Assembly: GCF_004152865.1 (NCBI RefSeq)
Contig: NZ_SEOO01000013.1
Span: forward strand, 1-64,000
From: Sphingobium cupriresistens
Lineage (GTDB): Bacteria; Pseudomonadota; Alphaproteobacteria; Sphingomonadales; Sphingomonadaceae
Direction: 5' to 3'
Length of the DNA: 64,000 nucleotides
A program made the position numbers and the translations under genes. Below are positions 43,983-52,625 of the stretch, piece after piece. Every line of letters starts with the position of its first letter. The first letter of the stretch is position 1. The notes under the pieces were generated by a model. The model saw nothing but the letters and a program-made list of their open reading frames with translations, was not told the DNA's origin and made no database searches.

Positions 43983-45225
43983 AACGCAGCACCTGGACAG
44001 GATCGGTATTGGCGGCCTTGAAGGCCGGATAGAGCGTGGCGAGGAAACTGAACACCAGCGCCATGATGCAAATCACCGCAATCTCCACCGGATCGGGCTG
44101 CGATGGCAGTTCGGTCAGGAATCGGATCGAGGGGTCCCACAGATTCTGCCCCGTCACGAACTGGATCGCATTGACCAGGCTTTGGCGGAAGAAGAGGAAA
44201 GTGAAGCCCAATATCATGCCAGCCACCATGCCCAGCGTGCCGATGGTGACGCCCACGGTCATGAAAATCTTGACCAGCCCCACCCGGCTCGCCCCCATCG
44301 TCCGCAAAATCGCGATGTCGCGGGTTTTGGCGCGCACCAGCATGATGAGCGAGGAGAGGATGTTGAACACCGCCACCAGCACGATGATCGACAGCACGAC
44401 GAACATCGCCACCCGCTCCACCGCCAGCGCCTCGAACAGCGATGCGTTCATCTGCCGCCAATCGGTGATGGCCGCGCGGCCGGCGACCTTGCCCGCCAGC
44501 GGCTCCAATATCTGGCCCACCTTGTCGGGATCGATCGTTTCGACCTCAATCATGCTGACGACGTCGCCCAGCAGCAGCAGCGTCTGGGCGTCCTCCACCG
44601 GCATGACCACCATCGCCTTGTCATAATCATAGATGCCGACTTCGAAGATCGCCGACACCTGATAGCCGACCTGCCGCGGCACCGTGCCGAACGGCGTCGA
44701 TCGCCCCGCCGGATTGATGATGGTCAGGCTGTCGCCCAGCTGGATGCCCAGATTTTCGGCCAGCCGCGATCCGATGCCGATCTTGCCGCCATTGGCGACC
44801 AGATTGTCCAGGCTACCGGCCAGAACCTTGCCCTTGAGCGTCTTGTTGGCGCGAATGTCGGGTACGGTCATGCCCCGCACCAGCACCGCCTCCACCCGGC
44901 CGTTGAACGTCGCGAGCAGCGGCTGTTCGATCATCGGCGTGGCGCTGGTGACGCCGGGGGTCGCCTTCGCCTGTTTCAGCACGGACTGCCAGTCGGGCAG
45001 GCGCCCGCCATAGCCCTGCACGACGGCATGGCCGTTCAGGCCGACGATCTTGTCGAACAGTTCGGCGCGGAAGCCGTTCATGACGCTCATGACGATGATG
45101 AGCGCGGCGACACCCAGCATGACGGCGGCCAGGCTGATGCCGGCGACCAGGAAGATGAACCCCTCCCCCTTGCCTGGCAGCAGGTAGCGCTTGGCGATCA
45201 TGCGTTCGTAACGGGATAGAATCAT
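43975..45225 (-). CDS. Lipoprotein-releasing permease, LolC/LolE family
   Basis: A 416-residue MacB/FtsX-type permease. One N-terminal membrane segment ([23 protein letters not shown]) is followed by a large periplasmic domain, then three C-terminal segments, including [22 protein letters not shown]. Alphaproteobacteria often have one permease that acts in place of the LolC/LolE pair. Start ATG at 45225 ([15 protein letters not shown]); the frame continues to 45402 without family character. Confidence 0.92.
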   Translation of the reverse strand: MILSRYERMIAKRYLLPGKGEGFIFLVAGISLAAVMLGVAALIIVMSVMNGFRAELFDKIVGLNGHAVVQGYGGRLPDWQSVLKQAKATPGVTSATPMIEQPLLATFNGRVEAVLVRGMTVPDIRANKTLKGKVLAGSLDNLVANGGKIGIGSRLAENLGIQLGDSLTIINPAGRSTPFGTVPRQVGYQVSAIFEVGIYDYDKAMVVMPVEDAQTLLLLGDVVSMIEVETIDPDKVGQILEPLAGKVAGRAAITDWRQMNASLFEALAVERVAMFVVLSIIVLVAVFNILSSLIMLVRAKTRDIAILRTMGASRVGLVKIFMTVGVTIGTLGMVAGMILGFTFLFFRQSLVNAIQFVTGQNLWDPSIRFLTELPSQPDPVEIAVICIMALVFSFLATLYPAFKAANTDPVQVLRYE

Positions 45226-45400
45226 GTGGCGCGAACGGCCCCTTGCAGGATGGTCTGCCTGACGCTCTAGGCATGGAGCCTGACAACGGCAAGCATTGCC
45301 CGATTGTTGCATCGTGGCCACAGCGACGAACGGAAAATAGCACGGCCCGGATTTTGGCCGTGACTCAGGCCCCCGGCGGTCATAGCAAGACAGTCGAAGC
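45226..45400. other. Intergenic segment upstream of the Lol operon
   Basis: No gene is supported here. It should hold the minus-strand promoter of the lolC/E-lolD operon and possibly the plus-strand promoter of the candidate RNA that follows; no consensus -35/-10 pair is convincing. A plus-strand open frame of 71 codons (45243-45458) has no ribosome binding site or recognisable composition. Confidence 0.4.
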
Positions 45401-45404
45401 ACAG

Positions 45405-45542
45405 GTGAATGGCCGTGGTTCAGGGATACTGCATCCCGTTTCGAGCTTAGGGGGCTGAGAAGCGGTTGAGGCAGGCCAAGGGGGAGACGAGCAATCGTCC
45501 ATTAAACACCCGGATCGTGAAAACACGATCCGGGTGTTTTTT
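45405..45542 (+). ncRNA. Candidate small RNA ending in a strong terminator
   Basis: Between two divergent genes, the plus strand can fold as GGGAT-ACTGC-ATCCC (about 45423-45437), then GACGA-GCAA-TCGTC with a GNRA loop (45486-45499), then the terminator stem at 45505-45538. No recognisable protein is encoded. The 5' end is unknown and I could not name the family; SRP RNA, RNase P RNA, tmRNA and 6S signatures were not seen. Could instead be an attenuating leader of the AsnB-like gene. Confidence 0.4.
45504..45542 (+). terminator. Strong rho-independent terminator
   Basis: A perfect 15-bp stem, AACACCCGGATCGTG with CACGATCCGGGTGTT, a four-A loop, and a run TTTTTTA immediately after on the plus strand. 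No coding gene ends upstream on that strand, which is why an untranslated RNA is proposed. On the minus strand the trailing run is only TTTAAT. Confidence 0.88.
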
Positions 45543-45795
45543 ATTGCGCCTTATCGCCATCACAACTTGCTTATTCGAACGGGCCGTAATTGTTATGGCG
45601 GGTTACCGTCCAGGCAACTTGTCCCTTGGCCTGAATAGGGCGTCGCCGATCGGCAATTCGGAAAAATGTCGTTGAACCCGGCATAAACTCAGAAGAGTGT
45701 CGTATTTTGCTCGCCCACCCCGATTGTCGGAGCACAGCAAATATCGCAGGATACCACCCACAGAATCAAGTAAGCCACCTGAAATTGGGGTTCAA

Positions 45796-48084
45796 ATGCA
45801 TCATTTCCTTATTGTCCATGCGAAAAATGTCGATGCCCGCAACAGGCTTCTTGATCGATTGAAAATGGGTGTCGATCATCTGGTTCCTTACGTGCCGGCC
45901 AGAAAAAAAATATTGTCCCTATCCGACAATGCCTTTTTCGCATCGACGGAAAGTCACGATTTCCTGGGGCTAGGTGAAAAAAGCGTCGTTAGGGATGGTA
46001 ATCTCGCGGCATTTGACGGGTACTGCGCTCTCAAAAACCACAACCAGAAGAGTGTCGATTACATATATGATCTCTTCCGGCAACACAGGGCCTTTACGGT
46101 AAACGATCATATCGACGGCGAACTATGCGCAGCCAGCTATGATTTCAACACTGGAACATTGAGTATTTTATCTGACTTCACTGGTCTACGACCCATATAT
46201 TTTATTGAAGATGATAATTATTTTGCGGCGTCGAACCGACAGATGTTTCTCAATCCCTTGCTCACGCCGACGGCGAAACTGGAAATTGATTTTTCACAGA
46301 TTGCAGACCTTCTGGGTAAGGGCAACAAGTTCACGGACCGCTCCTTCCTAAAAGGCGTGCGATTGTTGCGGCCGGGATTTGCAGGCGTATTCACACCTGG
46401 AAAGGGTTTCGAAACGCGGCGGTCCGGGGAGCCTATATTCACCGCACGGGGCGAACCGTCACGGGCCGACTATATTCGTTCGGTTTCCGAACTCGTCAAT
46501 AATTTCGACACATTATCCAGAATGCCAGGCTTACAAGATCAGCCGATCCGGATATCGCTGACTGGCGGTGAAGATTCACGTCTGGTTCTGGCGGCGGCAC
46601 TGGAAAGCAGCGTTGCCGATCGTATTGAAACCTTCACATATGGCTTCGCCGACAATCCTGATATTGCGGCCGCCGAAATGGTGGCGCAAAAGGCGGGGGT
46701 TCCCCACGTAAAGAATATTCACACACCCCCCACCTCAGTCTCGGAACGGCCCTTAGACAAAATTTGGGACGATTTGCGCCGCCACGCTTTTCGCTTCGAA
46801 GGGGCGCCGGGCGCATGGGACGGCGGAGCAGCAACGGCGACCCAGGTCCGCCTCGATCTGGTGGGCTATTTCGATTCCTATTTCAAACGGGTTCGCCCCT
46901 CCAACGCATTGATCGATGTCGTGTCCCGCGATGTTGCTCGTGCGTTTATGAAAGAGCCTCAGCAAGATTTTGACCCTATGGGAATTTTGCAGCCGTCTGC
47001 CATTGCCGCAGATGAGGCTTTTTGTGACAATTGGCTCGAAACGGTGCTGGATGAAGGCGCCGAGCTGAATGACATTCCTGAACTGTTTTATTTCGATTTC
47101 CGCTTGCCATGGTGGGGCGGGGCCATGGCGGCGAATGTCGGCTCTCTGTGTCGAATTGCGCCTTTAGCGTCCAAATTCGCTTCGCGTACAGGTTTGAAGC
47201 AAAGCCTGGTCGACCGGCGCGAGCGTAAATTCATTTTTGAAGCCATGCTAACCCTGCGGCCGGACCTGCTTGAACTACCCTATCTGAACAAGAAATGGCC
47301 TGACCATTTCCAAGCTCGATCAGCGAGGGTGAAATTGCCAGGAACCGAGCTGCGGCTGCCGACACCCAAGCATCCGTCTGCCCCATCATGGCACATCACT
47401 CTGGCCAAACGCGGCGGCAGCCATATCCGCGATTATATCCGATCCCACGATTTCAGCGGGCTGGAGGAAATGGTCGATATCGATCGACTGATGTTGTTTT
47501 TGGAGGATGCAAGCCGCGTAAACAATACGCCTATAGTAAGAACGATCGTCAACCTATGCGAAATTCTCGTTCTGGCGGCTGGGGACCAGGTTCGTTCACC
47601 GGACAAAATCGCAAATTCGCGAATAAATGCGCCGGACTTGATCACAAATATTCCGAATTTTTCTGACACCCCGATGACAATCCCGGTTGAGGTTCGCACG
47701 CCCGGACTACAAGCTCGCAACTTTGACATCGCATTTCCTAAAGAAAAATTGCGCAATGTGCGGATCGACCCTGCGTCAAAGCCTTCAAATCTCGTCCTGC
47801 ACAGCATGATGTTACGCCGGCAGGATGGAACGGTCGCGACACTGGAACTCGCCAAACTGCAAACCAATGGCGAGTTGGCCATGGTGGCGCGCCCGGATGG
47901 TGGCGTGGACCTGCGCGCGTCGGGCCAGGATCCTCATATTTATCTGCCAAAGGGTACGGATTTATCGGACATAGCAGGGTGTATCTTCAAACTGTCTCTG
48001 CCTCCTTCTGGCGGAAATCTAGAGATTTTCTTCGATTATGGAAACGGATTTACGCGAGAAGGCATGGTGGGCATCGCTTATTAG
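45796..48084 (+). CDS. Asparagine-synthetase-like protein with degenerate amidotransferase half
   Basis: A 762-residue protein. Residues about 80-160 resemble the glutamine amidotransferase part of AsnB (GELCAASYDFNTGTLSILSDFTGLRPIYF), but the N-terminus is Met-His-His, so the nucleophile Cys2 is missing. A PP-loop ATP pyrophosphatase follows, with ISLTGGEDSRL at residues 253-263. The last about 130 residues form a distinct beta-rich region (LRNVRIDPASKPSNLVLHSM) like that seen at the ends of some polysaccharide enzymes. GGGG six bases before ATG 45796 fixes the start. DNA is visibly AT-richer than the flanks, with no partner genes. Substrate unknown. Confidence 0.75.
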   Translation: MHHFLIVHAKNVDARNRLLDRLKMGVDHLVPYVPARKKILSLSDNAFFASTESHDFLGLGEKSVVRDGNLAAFDGYCALKNHNQKSVDYIYDLFRQHRAFTVNDHIDGELCAASYDFNTGTLSILSDFTGLRPIYFIEDDNYFAASNRQMFLNPLLTPTAKLEIDFSQIADLLGKGNKFTDRSFLKGVRLLRPGFAGVFTPGKGFETRRSGEPIFTARGEPSRADYIRSVSELVNNFDTLSRMPGLQDQPIRISLTGGEDSRLVLAAALESSVADRIETFTYGFADNPDIAAAEMVAQKAGVPHVKNIHTPPTSVSERPLDKIWDDLRRHAFRFEGAPGAWDGGAATATQVRLDLVGYFDSYFKRVRPSNALIDVVSRDVARAFMKEPQQDFDPMGILQPSAIAADEAFCDNWLETVLDEGAELNDIPELFYFDFRLPWWGGAMAANVGSLCRIAPLASKFASRTGLKQSLVDRRERKFIFEAMLTLRPDLLELPYLNKKWPDHFQARSARVKLPGTELRLPTPKHPSAPSWHITLAKRGGSHIRDYIRSHDFSGLEEMVDIDRLMLFLEDASRVNNTPIVRTIVNLCEILVLAAGDQVRSPDKIANSRINAPDLITNIPNFSDTPMTIPVEVRTPGLQARNFDIAFPKEKLRNVRIDPASKPSNLVLHSMMLRRQDGTVATLELAKLQTNGELAMVARPDGGVDLRASGQDPHIYLPKGTDLSDIAGCIFKLSLPPSGGNLEIFFDYGNGFTREGMVGIAY

Positions 48085-48244
48085 GCACTACCGCCCTGAC
48101 TGCCAGCGGACCCGAAAGCGCGACGCTGCCCGCTCCGATCATTGATCCGTTGAAAGCCAGTCCGCTGCTTCGCCCCTATTCGCCAACGTGAAATTTCTCA
48201 TCCTGAACGTCATGGTGACGCGATAAATCCCGCGCCGCATCCAT

Positions 48245-48272
48245 CTTGAAACCGCATTCAGGACGACCATAT
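48245..48272 (+). promoter_or_regulatory. Possible heat-shock (RpoH) promoter of hsp20
   Basis: CTTGAA at 48245-48250, matching the -35 box of sigma-32 promoters, is followed after 16 bases by CCATAT (48267-48272), a partial match to the -10 box. It lies about 100 bases before the hsp20 start. The rest of the gap from 48085 holds nothing I could assign. Confidence 0.35.
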
Positions 48273-48370
48273 CCAACCTGTCCGGTCGCCTCCATGGGGC
48301 CGGGCGTTCTACCACCGGACGCCTATATCAGGGTTCGGTTCGTTCATTTTGCTCTTTGGGAGATTATGAA

Positions 48371-48838
48371 ATGCGTGCTTTTGACCTGACCCCCTATCGC
48401 CGCTCCACCGTCGGCTTCGATCGTCTGTTCGACCTGATCGAAAACAACGCCCGGCTTGCCCAGGGCGATAATTACCCGCCCTTCAACATCGAACGCCTGT
48501 CGGAGGATCGCTATCGCGTCACCCTGGCCGTCGCCGGTTTCCGCCCGGACGAAATCGACATCACCGCTCAGCAGAATCTGCTCCAGGTGATCGGTCGCAA
48601 GGACGACGCCTCGCCGGCGGACCGCTCCAAATTCCTGCATGTCGGCATCGCCAACCGCAGCTTTGAGCGCCGCTTCGAACTCGCCGATTTCGTGCGCGTC
48701 GAAAAGGCCGACCTGGCCGACGGCCTGTTGATCGTCGAACTGGTCCGCGAAGTGCCCGAAGCGATGAAGCCCAAGAAGATCGCCGTCAATGGCGGTCAGT
48801 TGGTGGACATCAACGCCAAGGACCGCGACGCCGCCTGA
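48371..48838 (+). CDS. Small heat shock protein, Hsp20 family
   Basis: A 155-residue IbpA-like chaperone that holds unfolding proteins. The alpha-crystallin domain spans about 35-130: NYPPFNIERLSEDRYRVTLAVAGF, LLQVIGRK, FLHVGIANRSFERRFELAD. The N-terminal MRAFDLTPYRRSTVGFDRLFDLIE is the class A opening. GGGAG eight bases before ATG 48371 sets the start. A terminator follows directly. Confidence 0.94.
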   Translation: MRAFDLTPYRRSTVGFDRLFDLIENNARLAQGDNYPPFNIERLSEDRYRVTLAVAGFRPDEIDITAQQNLLQVIGRKDDASPADRSKFLHVGIANRSFERRFELADFVRVEKADLADGLLIVELVREVPEAMKPKKIAVNGGQLVDINAKDRDAA

Positions 48839-48859
48839 TCCCGGCATCGACGCGAAACG

Positions 48860-48889
48860 AAGGGCGCGACCGCAAGGCCGCGCCCTTTC
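48860..48889 (+). terminator. Terminator after hsp20
   Basis: AAGGGCGCG (48860-48868) pairs with CGCGCCCTT (48879-48887) around a 10-base loop, followed by TCC; the T-run is short. It is 20 bases past the hsp20 stop. Confidence 0.65.
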
Positions 48890-48998
48890 CTGTCACCACA
48901 TCGATAAAGCAGCCCAACCGAATGTTATCCTTGGATCAGGATGACCAGGAAATGTCGCGCGGATCAAAGGAAAGATCGCAACCGTCACCGGGTTATTC

Positions 48999-50927
48999 CT
49001 ATATCTCGACCTGGCTACCCAGTTCGACGACGCGGTTGGTGGGCAAGCGGAAAAACTCCATCGCGCTTTCCGCATTGCGCAACATCCAGGCGAAAATCTT
49101 CTCCCGCCACAGCGGCATCCCCGGCTTGGCCGATGGCAACAGCGTCTGGCGGGCGAGGAAGAAGCTGGTGTCCATCATCTTGAACGCCTGTCCGCAACCG
49201 GTGACATTTTTCAGCGCGGCGGGAACGTCGGGTTCCTGCATGAAGCCATATTGCAGCACCATGCGGAAGAAACCCCGGCCCAGATCCTCCAGCTTGCACC
49301 GGCCGTCATCCTCAACCACCGGCACGTCCCTGATCTTGACGGTCAGCAATATGACCCGCTCATGCAGCACCTTATTGTGCTTGAGGTTATGGAGCAGCGC
49401 ATGGGGCACGCCATCGGGCGTCGATGTCATGAACACCGCCGTACCGGGCACCCGCACCGCGCTGTTGGCGGCGGAGGCGACGAAGACCGGGATCGGCATC
49501 GCCGCTTCGCGCAACCGATCCTGCACCAGGCGGCGGCCACGCGACCAGGTGGTCAGCAAGGTGAAGACGATGAAGCCGATCAACAGCGGGAACCAGCCGC
49601 CATCCGGCACCTTGGTCAGGTTGGCCGCCAGATAGGCGCCATCCACCAGATAGAAAATGGTGAGCAGCGGCGCGGCATAATACCATTTCCAGTGCCACAG
49701 ACGATAAAGCACCACCGTCAGCAGCACATTGTCGATGAACATCGCGCCCGTCACCGCGATGCCATAGGCGGCGGTCAGGTTGGACGATGTCTGGAACGTC
49801 AGCACCAGCAGGATCACCATCATCATCAACCCCCAGTTGATGAGGGGGATGTAAATCTGGCCCGCGGTCGACGCGCTGGTATGTTCGATCCGCAGGCGGG
49901 GCATGAACCCCAGTTGGATCGCCTGTTGCGTCACGGAAAAGGCGCCGGAAATCACCGCCTGCGACGCGATGATGGCGGCCAGCGTCGCCAACACGATCAG
50001 CGGCAATTGCCCCCATTGCGGCGCCAGATTGTAGAAGGGGCTGTGCAGCGCCGCGGCGCCCTCGCGGAATAGCAATGCGCCCTGCCCCATATAGTTCAGC
50101 ATCAACGCGGGCAGCACGAAGGCAAGCCAGGACACGCGGATCGGATTGCGGCCGAAATGACCCATATCGGCGTAGAGCGCCTCGGCCCCCGTCACCGCCA
50201 GCACGACCGACCCCAGCGCCAGAAAGGCCGGCATCGGATCGGTGACGAAGAACATCACCGCCCAATAAGGATTGAAGGCATAGAGGATGCCTGGCGTCTT
50301 GATGATCGAGAGAACGCCCAGCGCCGCGATCGTCAGGAAATAGAGCAGCATGATCGGGCCGAAAAAGGCTGCGACCTTGTTGGTGCCCAGCCCCTGAATC
50401 CAGAACAGACCGACCAGGATGACCACCGCCACCGGCAGGATCACGGGCGCCAGGTCTGGACTATAGACGGCAAGCCCCTCCACCGCCGACAGCACCGACA
50501 CCGCCGGCGTGATCATCGAGTCGCCGTAGAAGAGCGCGGTGGCGAATACGCCCAGCAACACGATGCCGCGCGACCAGCGCTGCGTCTTGGTCTGGCCGTT
50601 GATCAGCGCCAGCAACGCCAGGCTGCCGCCCTCGCCCTTATTGTCCGCACGCATGATGATGCTGACATATTTCAGCGTCACCACCAGCATCATCGACCAG
50701 AACATCAGGCTGATGACGCCCAATATATGATCAGGATCGAGCGTGAGCGTATGATGCCCGGCGAAGGTTTCGCGGAAGGCGTAGAGCGGGCTGGTGCCGA
50801 TGTCGCCGAACACGATGCCGATCGCGCCGACCACCAGTTTCAGCGTGGCCTTTTGCCGCGCATGACCATGCCCCCCCTGCTCCTCGTCATGGGAAGCCGG
50901 GGCGGTATTCGGAAGGAGGTCAGCCAT
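48999..50927 (-). CDS. kup: Low-affinity potassium uptake protein Kup
   Basis: A 642-residue inner-membrane K+/H+ symporter. About twelve membrane segments occupy residues 25-460, starting [21 protein letters not shown], the family signature. [18 protein letters not shown] is in the second conserved block. The C-terminal soluble domain (about 470-642) includes [24 protein letters not shown]. It stands alone between hsp20 and the ccm genes. Confidence 0.95.
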   Translation of the reverse strand: MADLLPNTAPASHDEEQGGHGHARQKATLKLVVGAIGIVFGDIGTSPLYAFRETFAGHHTLTLDPDHILGVISLMFWSMMLVVTLKYVSIIMRADNKGEGGSLALLALINGQTKTQRWSRGIVLLGVFATALFYGDSMITPAVSVLSAVEGLAVYSPDLAPVILPVAVVILVGLFWIQGLGTNKVAAFFGPIMLLYFLTIAALGVLSIIKTPGILYAFNPYWAVMFFVTDPMPAFLALGSVVLAVTGAEALYADMGHFGRNPIRVSWLAFVLPALMLNYMGQGALLFREGAAALHSPFYNLAPQWGQLPLIVLATLAAIIASQAVISGAFSVTQQAIQLGFMPRLRIEHTSASTAGQIYIPLINWGLMMMVILLVLTFQTSSNLTAAYGIAVTGAMFIDNVLLTVVLYRLWHWKWYYAAPLLTIFYLVDGAYLAANLTKVPDGGWFPLLIGFIVFTLLTTWSRGRRLVQDRLREAAMPIPVFVASAANSAVRVPGTAVFMTSTPDGVPHALLHNLKHNKVLHERVILLTVKIRDVPVVEDDGRCKLEDLGRGFFRMVLQYGFMQEPDVPAALKNVTGCGQAFKMMDTSFFLARQTLLPSAKPGMPLWREKIFAWMLRNAESAMEFFRLPTNRVVELGSQVEI

Positions 50928-51049
50928 GAAGGATCATGCTCGTATCGACACCCATAGGGGGGCAACGGCGGAATAGTCCGCTTGTCCCCTGTAAACCGCC
51001 GCGCCCTATCATGGCTCCGGAAGGCGCGCAATGCGAACGCTGCGCTGCA

Positions 51050-51694
51050 TCATGGCGCCGCCGGGCCGCCTGCATCCAGCATCGAGTCGATACGCGCGAT
51101 ATTGGCCTCCAGTTCCGCCCTGACCTTGCTGCCGGGCGGCGCGCTCGCGGCCAACGGCGCCCATAGGTCGCGGGCGGGCTGCAACTGGCCGTTGCGGGCC
51201 AGGGCCAGGCCGTAGAAATAGCGGGGCGCCGGCCCTTCCGGATCCAGCGTCAGCGCACGGCGATAGGCGAAGTCCGCACCGGGCGACACCACGCCGTCGG
51301 CATGGGCGACCAATGCATTGCCCAGGCCCAGCCACAGATTGGGATCGTCGGGGGTCGCGCGCAGGCCTGACAGCAGGATATTGGCCGCTTCCCGCGTCTT
51401 GCCCTGCCGACCCAGGCCATCGGATAGCATCAGCCATTGGCCAGCCGGGCCGTAGCGTTCGGCCATCCCGCGGCGCTGTTCGGCCAGCTTCTCGTCAAAT
51501 TTGTCGCCCGCGCTCTCCCGGCTGGCGCGCGGGGCGCCCGCCAGCCCCGGATTGCCCTGCCATGCATAGCCGGCCAGGCCCAGCAGCAGCGCCGCCGCGC
51601 TGATCTCCCGCGCCGATCGGGGAATGCGGCCGATCAGGAGCAAGGCGATAAATCCGGCGGCGGCGAGGCCGAAGGCGATGAACCAGCCGGTCAT
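51050..51694 (-). CDS. ccmI: Cytochrome c maturation protein CcmI-like
   Basis: A 214-residue TPR protein. Two N-terminal membrane segments (TGWFIAFGLAAAGFIALLLIG and AALLLGLAGYAW) flank a short loop, and the periplasmic part carries TPR units (PAGQWLMLSDGLGRQGKTREAA, PNLWLGLGNALV). CcmI presents apocytochrome c to the heme lyase. Shorter than typical CcmI, lacking the extended C-terminal domain. Last gene of ccmC-D-E-F-G-H-I; the start overlaps the ccmH stop. Confidence 0.85.
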   Translation of the reverse strand: MTGWFIAFGLAAAGFIALLLIGRIPRSAREISAAALLLGLAGYAWQGNPGLAGAPRASRESAGDKFDEKLAEQRRGMAERYGPAGQWLMLSDGLGRQGKTREAANILLSGLRATPDDPNLWLGLGNALVAHADGVVSPGADFAYRRALTLDPEGPAPRYFYGLALARNGQLQPARDLWAPLAASAPPGSKVRAELEANIARIDSMLDAGGPAAP

Positions 51695-52101
51695 GCCCGC
51701 TTCCTCTGCTTGATCCGTCCGCGCAGCAACATCAGGCCAAGGCCCAGCAGCAGCACTGGCGCGGCCCAGAGCGGCCAGAGGATCGGCGCAGCGGTGGGTT
51801 CATAGCTGACCCAGTCGCCATAGCGGGCGATCAGCCAGCTTCGGATCGCTTCGGGCTGCTCGCCCGCCATGATCCGTTCGCGAATCTGCGATCGCATGTC
51901 GCCCGCCATGCTGGCCCCCGAATCGGCGATCGACTGGCTTTGGCAAGTGAGGCAGCGGATGGTTTCCATCAACGCCTTCGCCTTGCGCTCCAGCGCCGGG
52001 TCGGCGATCTGCCGGTCGGCATAGGGGGCGGGCGGCAATGCGGTCTGGGCGCTGAGAGGCGTGACGAACAGCATAAGCAGGAAAAGGAGGATCAGCCTCA
52101 T
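51691..52101 (-). CDS. ccmH: Cytochrome c maturation thioredoxin-like CcmH
   Basis: A 136-residue membrane-anchored protein that reduces apocytochrome c. The redox motif is RCLTCQSQSIADS near residue 48. An N-terminal signal segment and a C-terminal membrane segment (LWAAPVLLLGLGLMLL) frame the periplasmic part. Overlaps both ccmG and ccmI by four bases. Confidence 0.92.
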   Translation of the reverse strand: MRLILLFLLMLFVTPLSAQTALPPAPYADRQIADPALERKAKALMETIRCLTCQSQSIADSGASMAGDMRSQIRERIMAGEQPEAIRSWLIARYGDWVSYEPTAAPILWPLWAAPVLLLGLGLMLLRGRIKQRKRA

Positions 52102-52625
52102 TGCGCGGCCCTCAGTTTCTCAAGGATCATCGGCACGTCGTCGGCGCGGATGTCGCCGATATGCTGATGGGCGATCCGCCCCTTGCCATCGATCACGAAG
52201 GTTTCCGGCACGCCCGACGATCCCAGCGCCATCTGCACCGCGCTGCGGGCGTCGAGGCCGATGCGGGCATAGGGGTTGCCGTAGCGCTTCAAGAAAGCGT
52301 CCACGTCCGGCCGAGCATCGCGGATGGCGATGGCGTCGATCTGCGCCCCGGCTTTCTGGAGCGCTTCAAGCTGCGGCGCTTCGGCGGCGCAGGGTACGCA
52401 CCAACTGGCGAAGATGTTGAGCAGCCGCGGCTTGCCGGTGGCGAGTTGGCCGCTGGACAGCGCCGGACGGTCGCTCGCCGCCGCAGGCAGGCTGAAGACC
52501 GGCAGGGGTTGGCCGACCAGGCGGGAATGGATCACGCGGTCGTCGGGCTTGAACAAGCCGCTGGCGAACAGGCCGATAAAGCCCAGGAACAGCGCCAACG
52601 GCAACCAGATCAGCAGCCTCCTCAT
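52098..52625 (-). CDS. ccmG: Thiol:disulfide interchange protein CcmG (DsbE)
   Basis: A 175-residue membrane-anchored thioredoxin. An N-terminal membrane segment (LLIWLPLALFLGFIGLFASG) precedes the thioredoxin fold with WCVPC near residue 78 and VPETFVIDGKGRIAH with its cis-proline. Start at 52625 is fixed by the ATGA overlap with ccmF; the frame to 52769 is inside ccmF. Keeps CcmH reduced. Confidence 0.93.
   Translation of the reverse strand: MRRLLIWLPLALFLGFIGLFASGLFKPDDRVIHSRLVGQPLPVFSLPAAASDRPALSSGQLATGKPRLLNIFASWCVPCAAEAPQLEALQKAGAQIDAIAIRDARPDVDAFLKRYGNPYARIGLDARSAVQMALGSSGVPETFVIDGKGRIAHQHIGDIRADDVPMILEKLRAAQ

Noticed and set aside
45466..45675. A 69-codon ORF across the terminator
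   Set aside because: It runs through a perfect terminator hairpin and has no ribosome binding site or family features.
45466..48084. Lasso-peptide biosynthesis cluster
   Set aside because: The AsnB-like protein is longer than lasso cyclases, and no precursor with a Thr-leader or B-type protease gene is adjacent.
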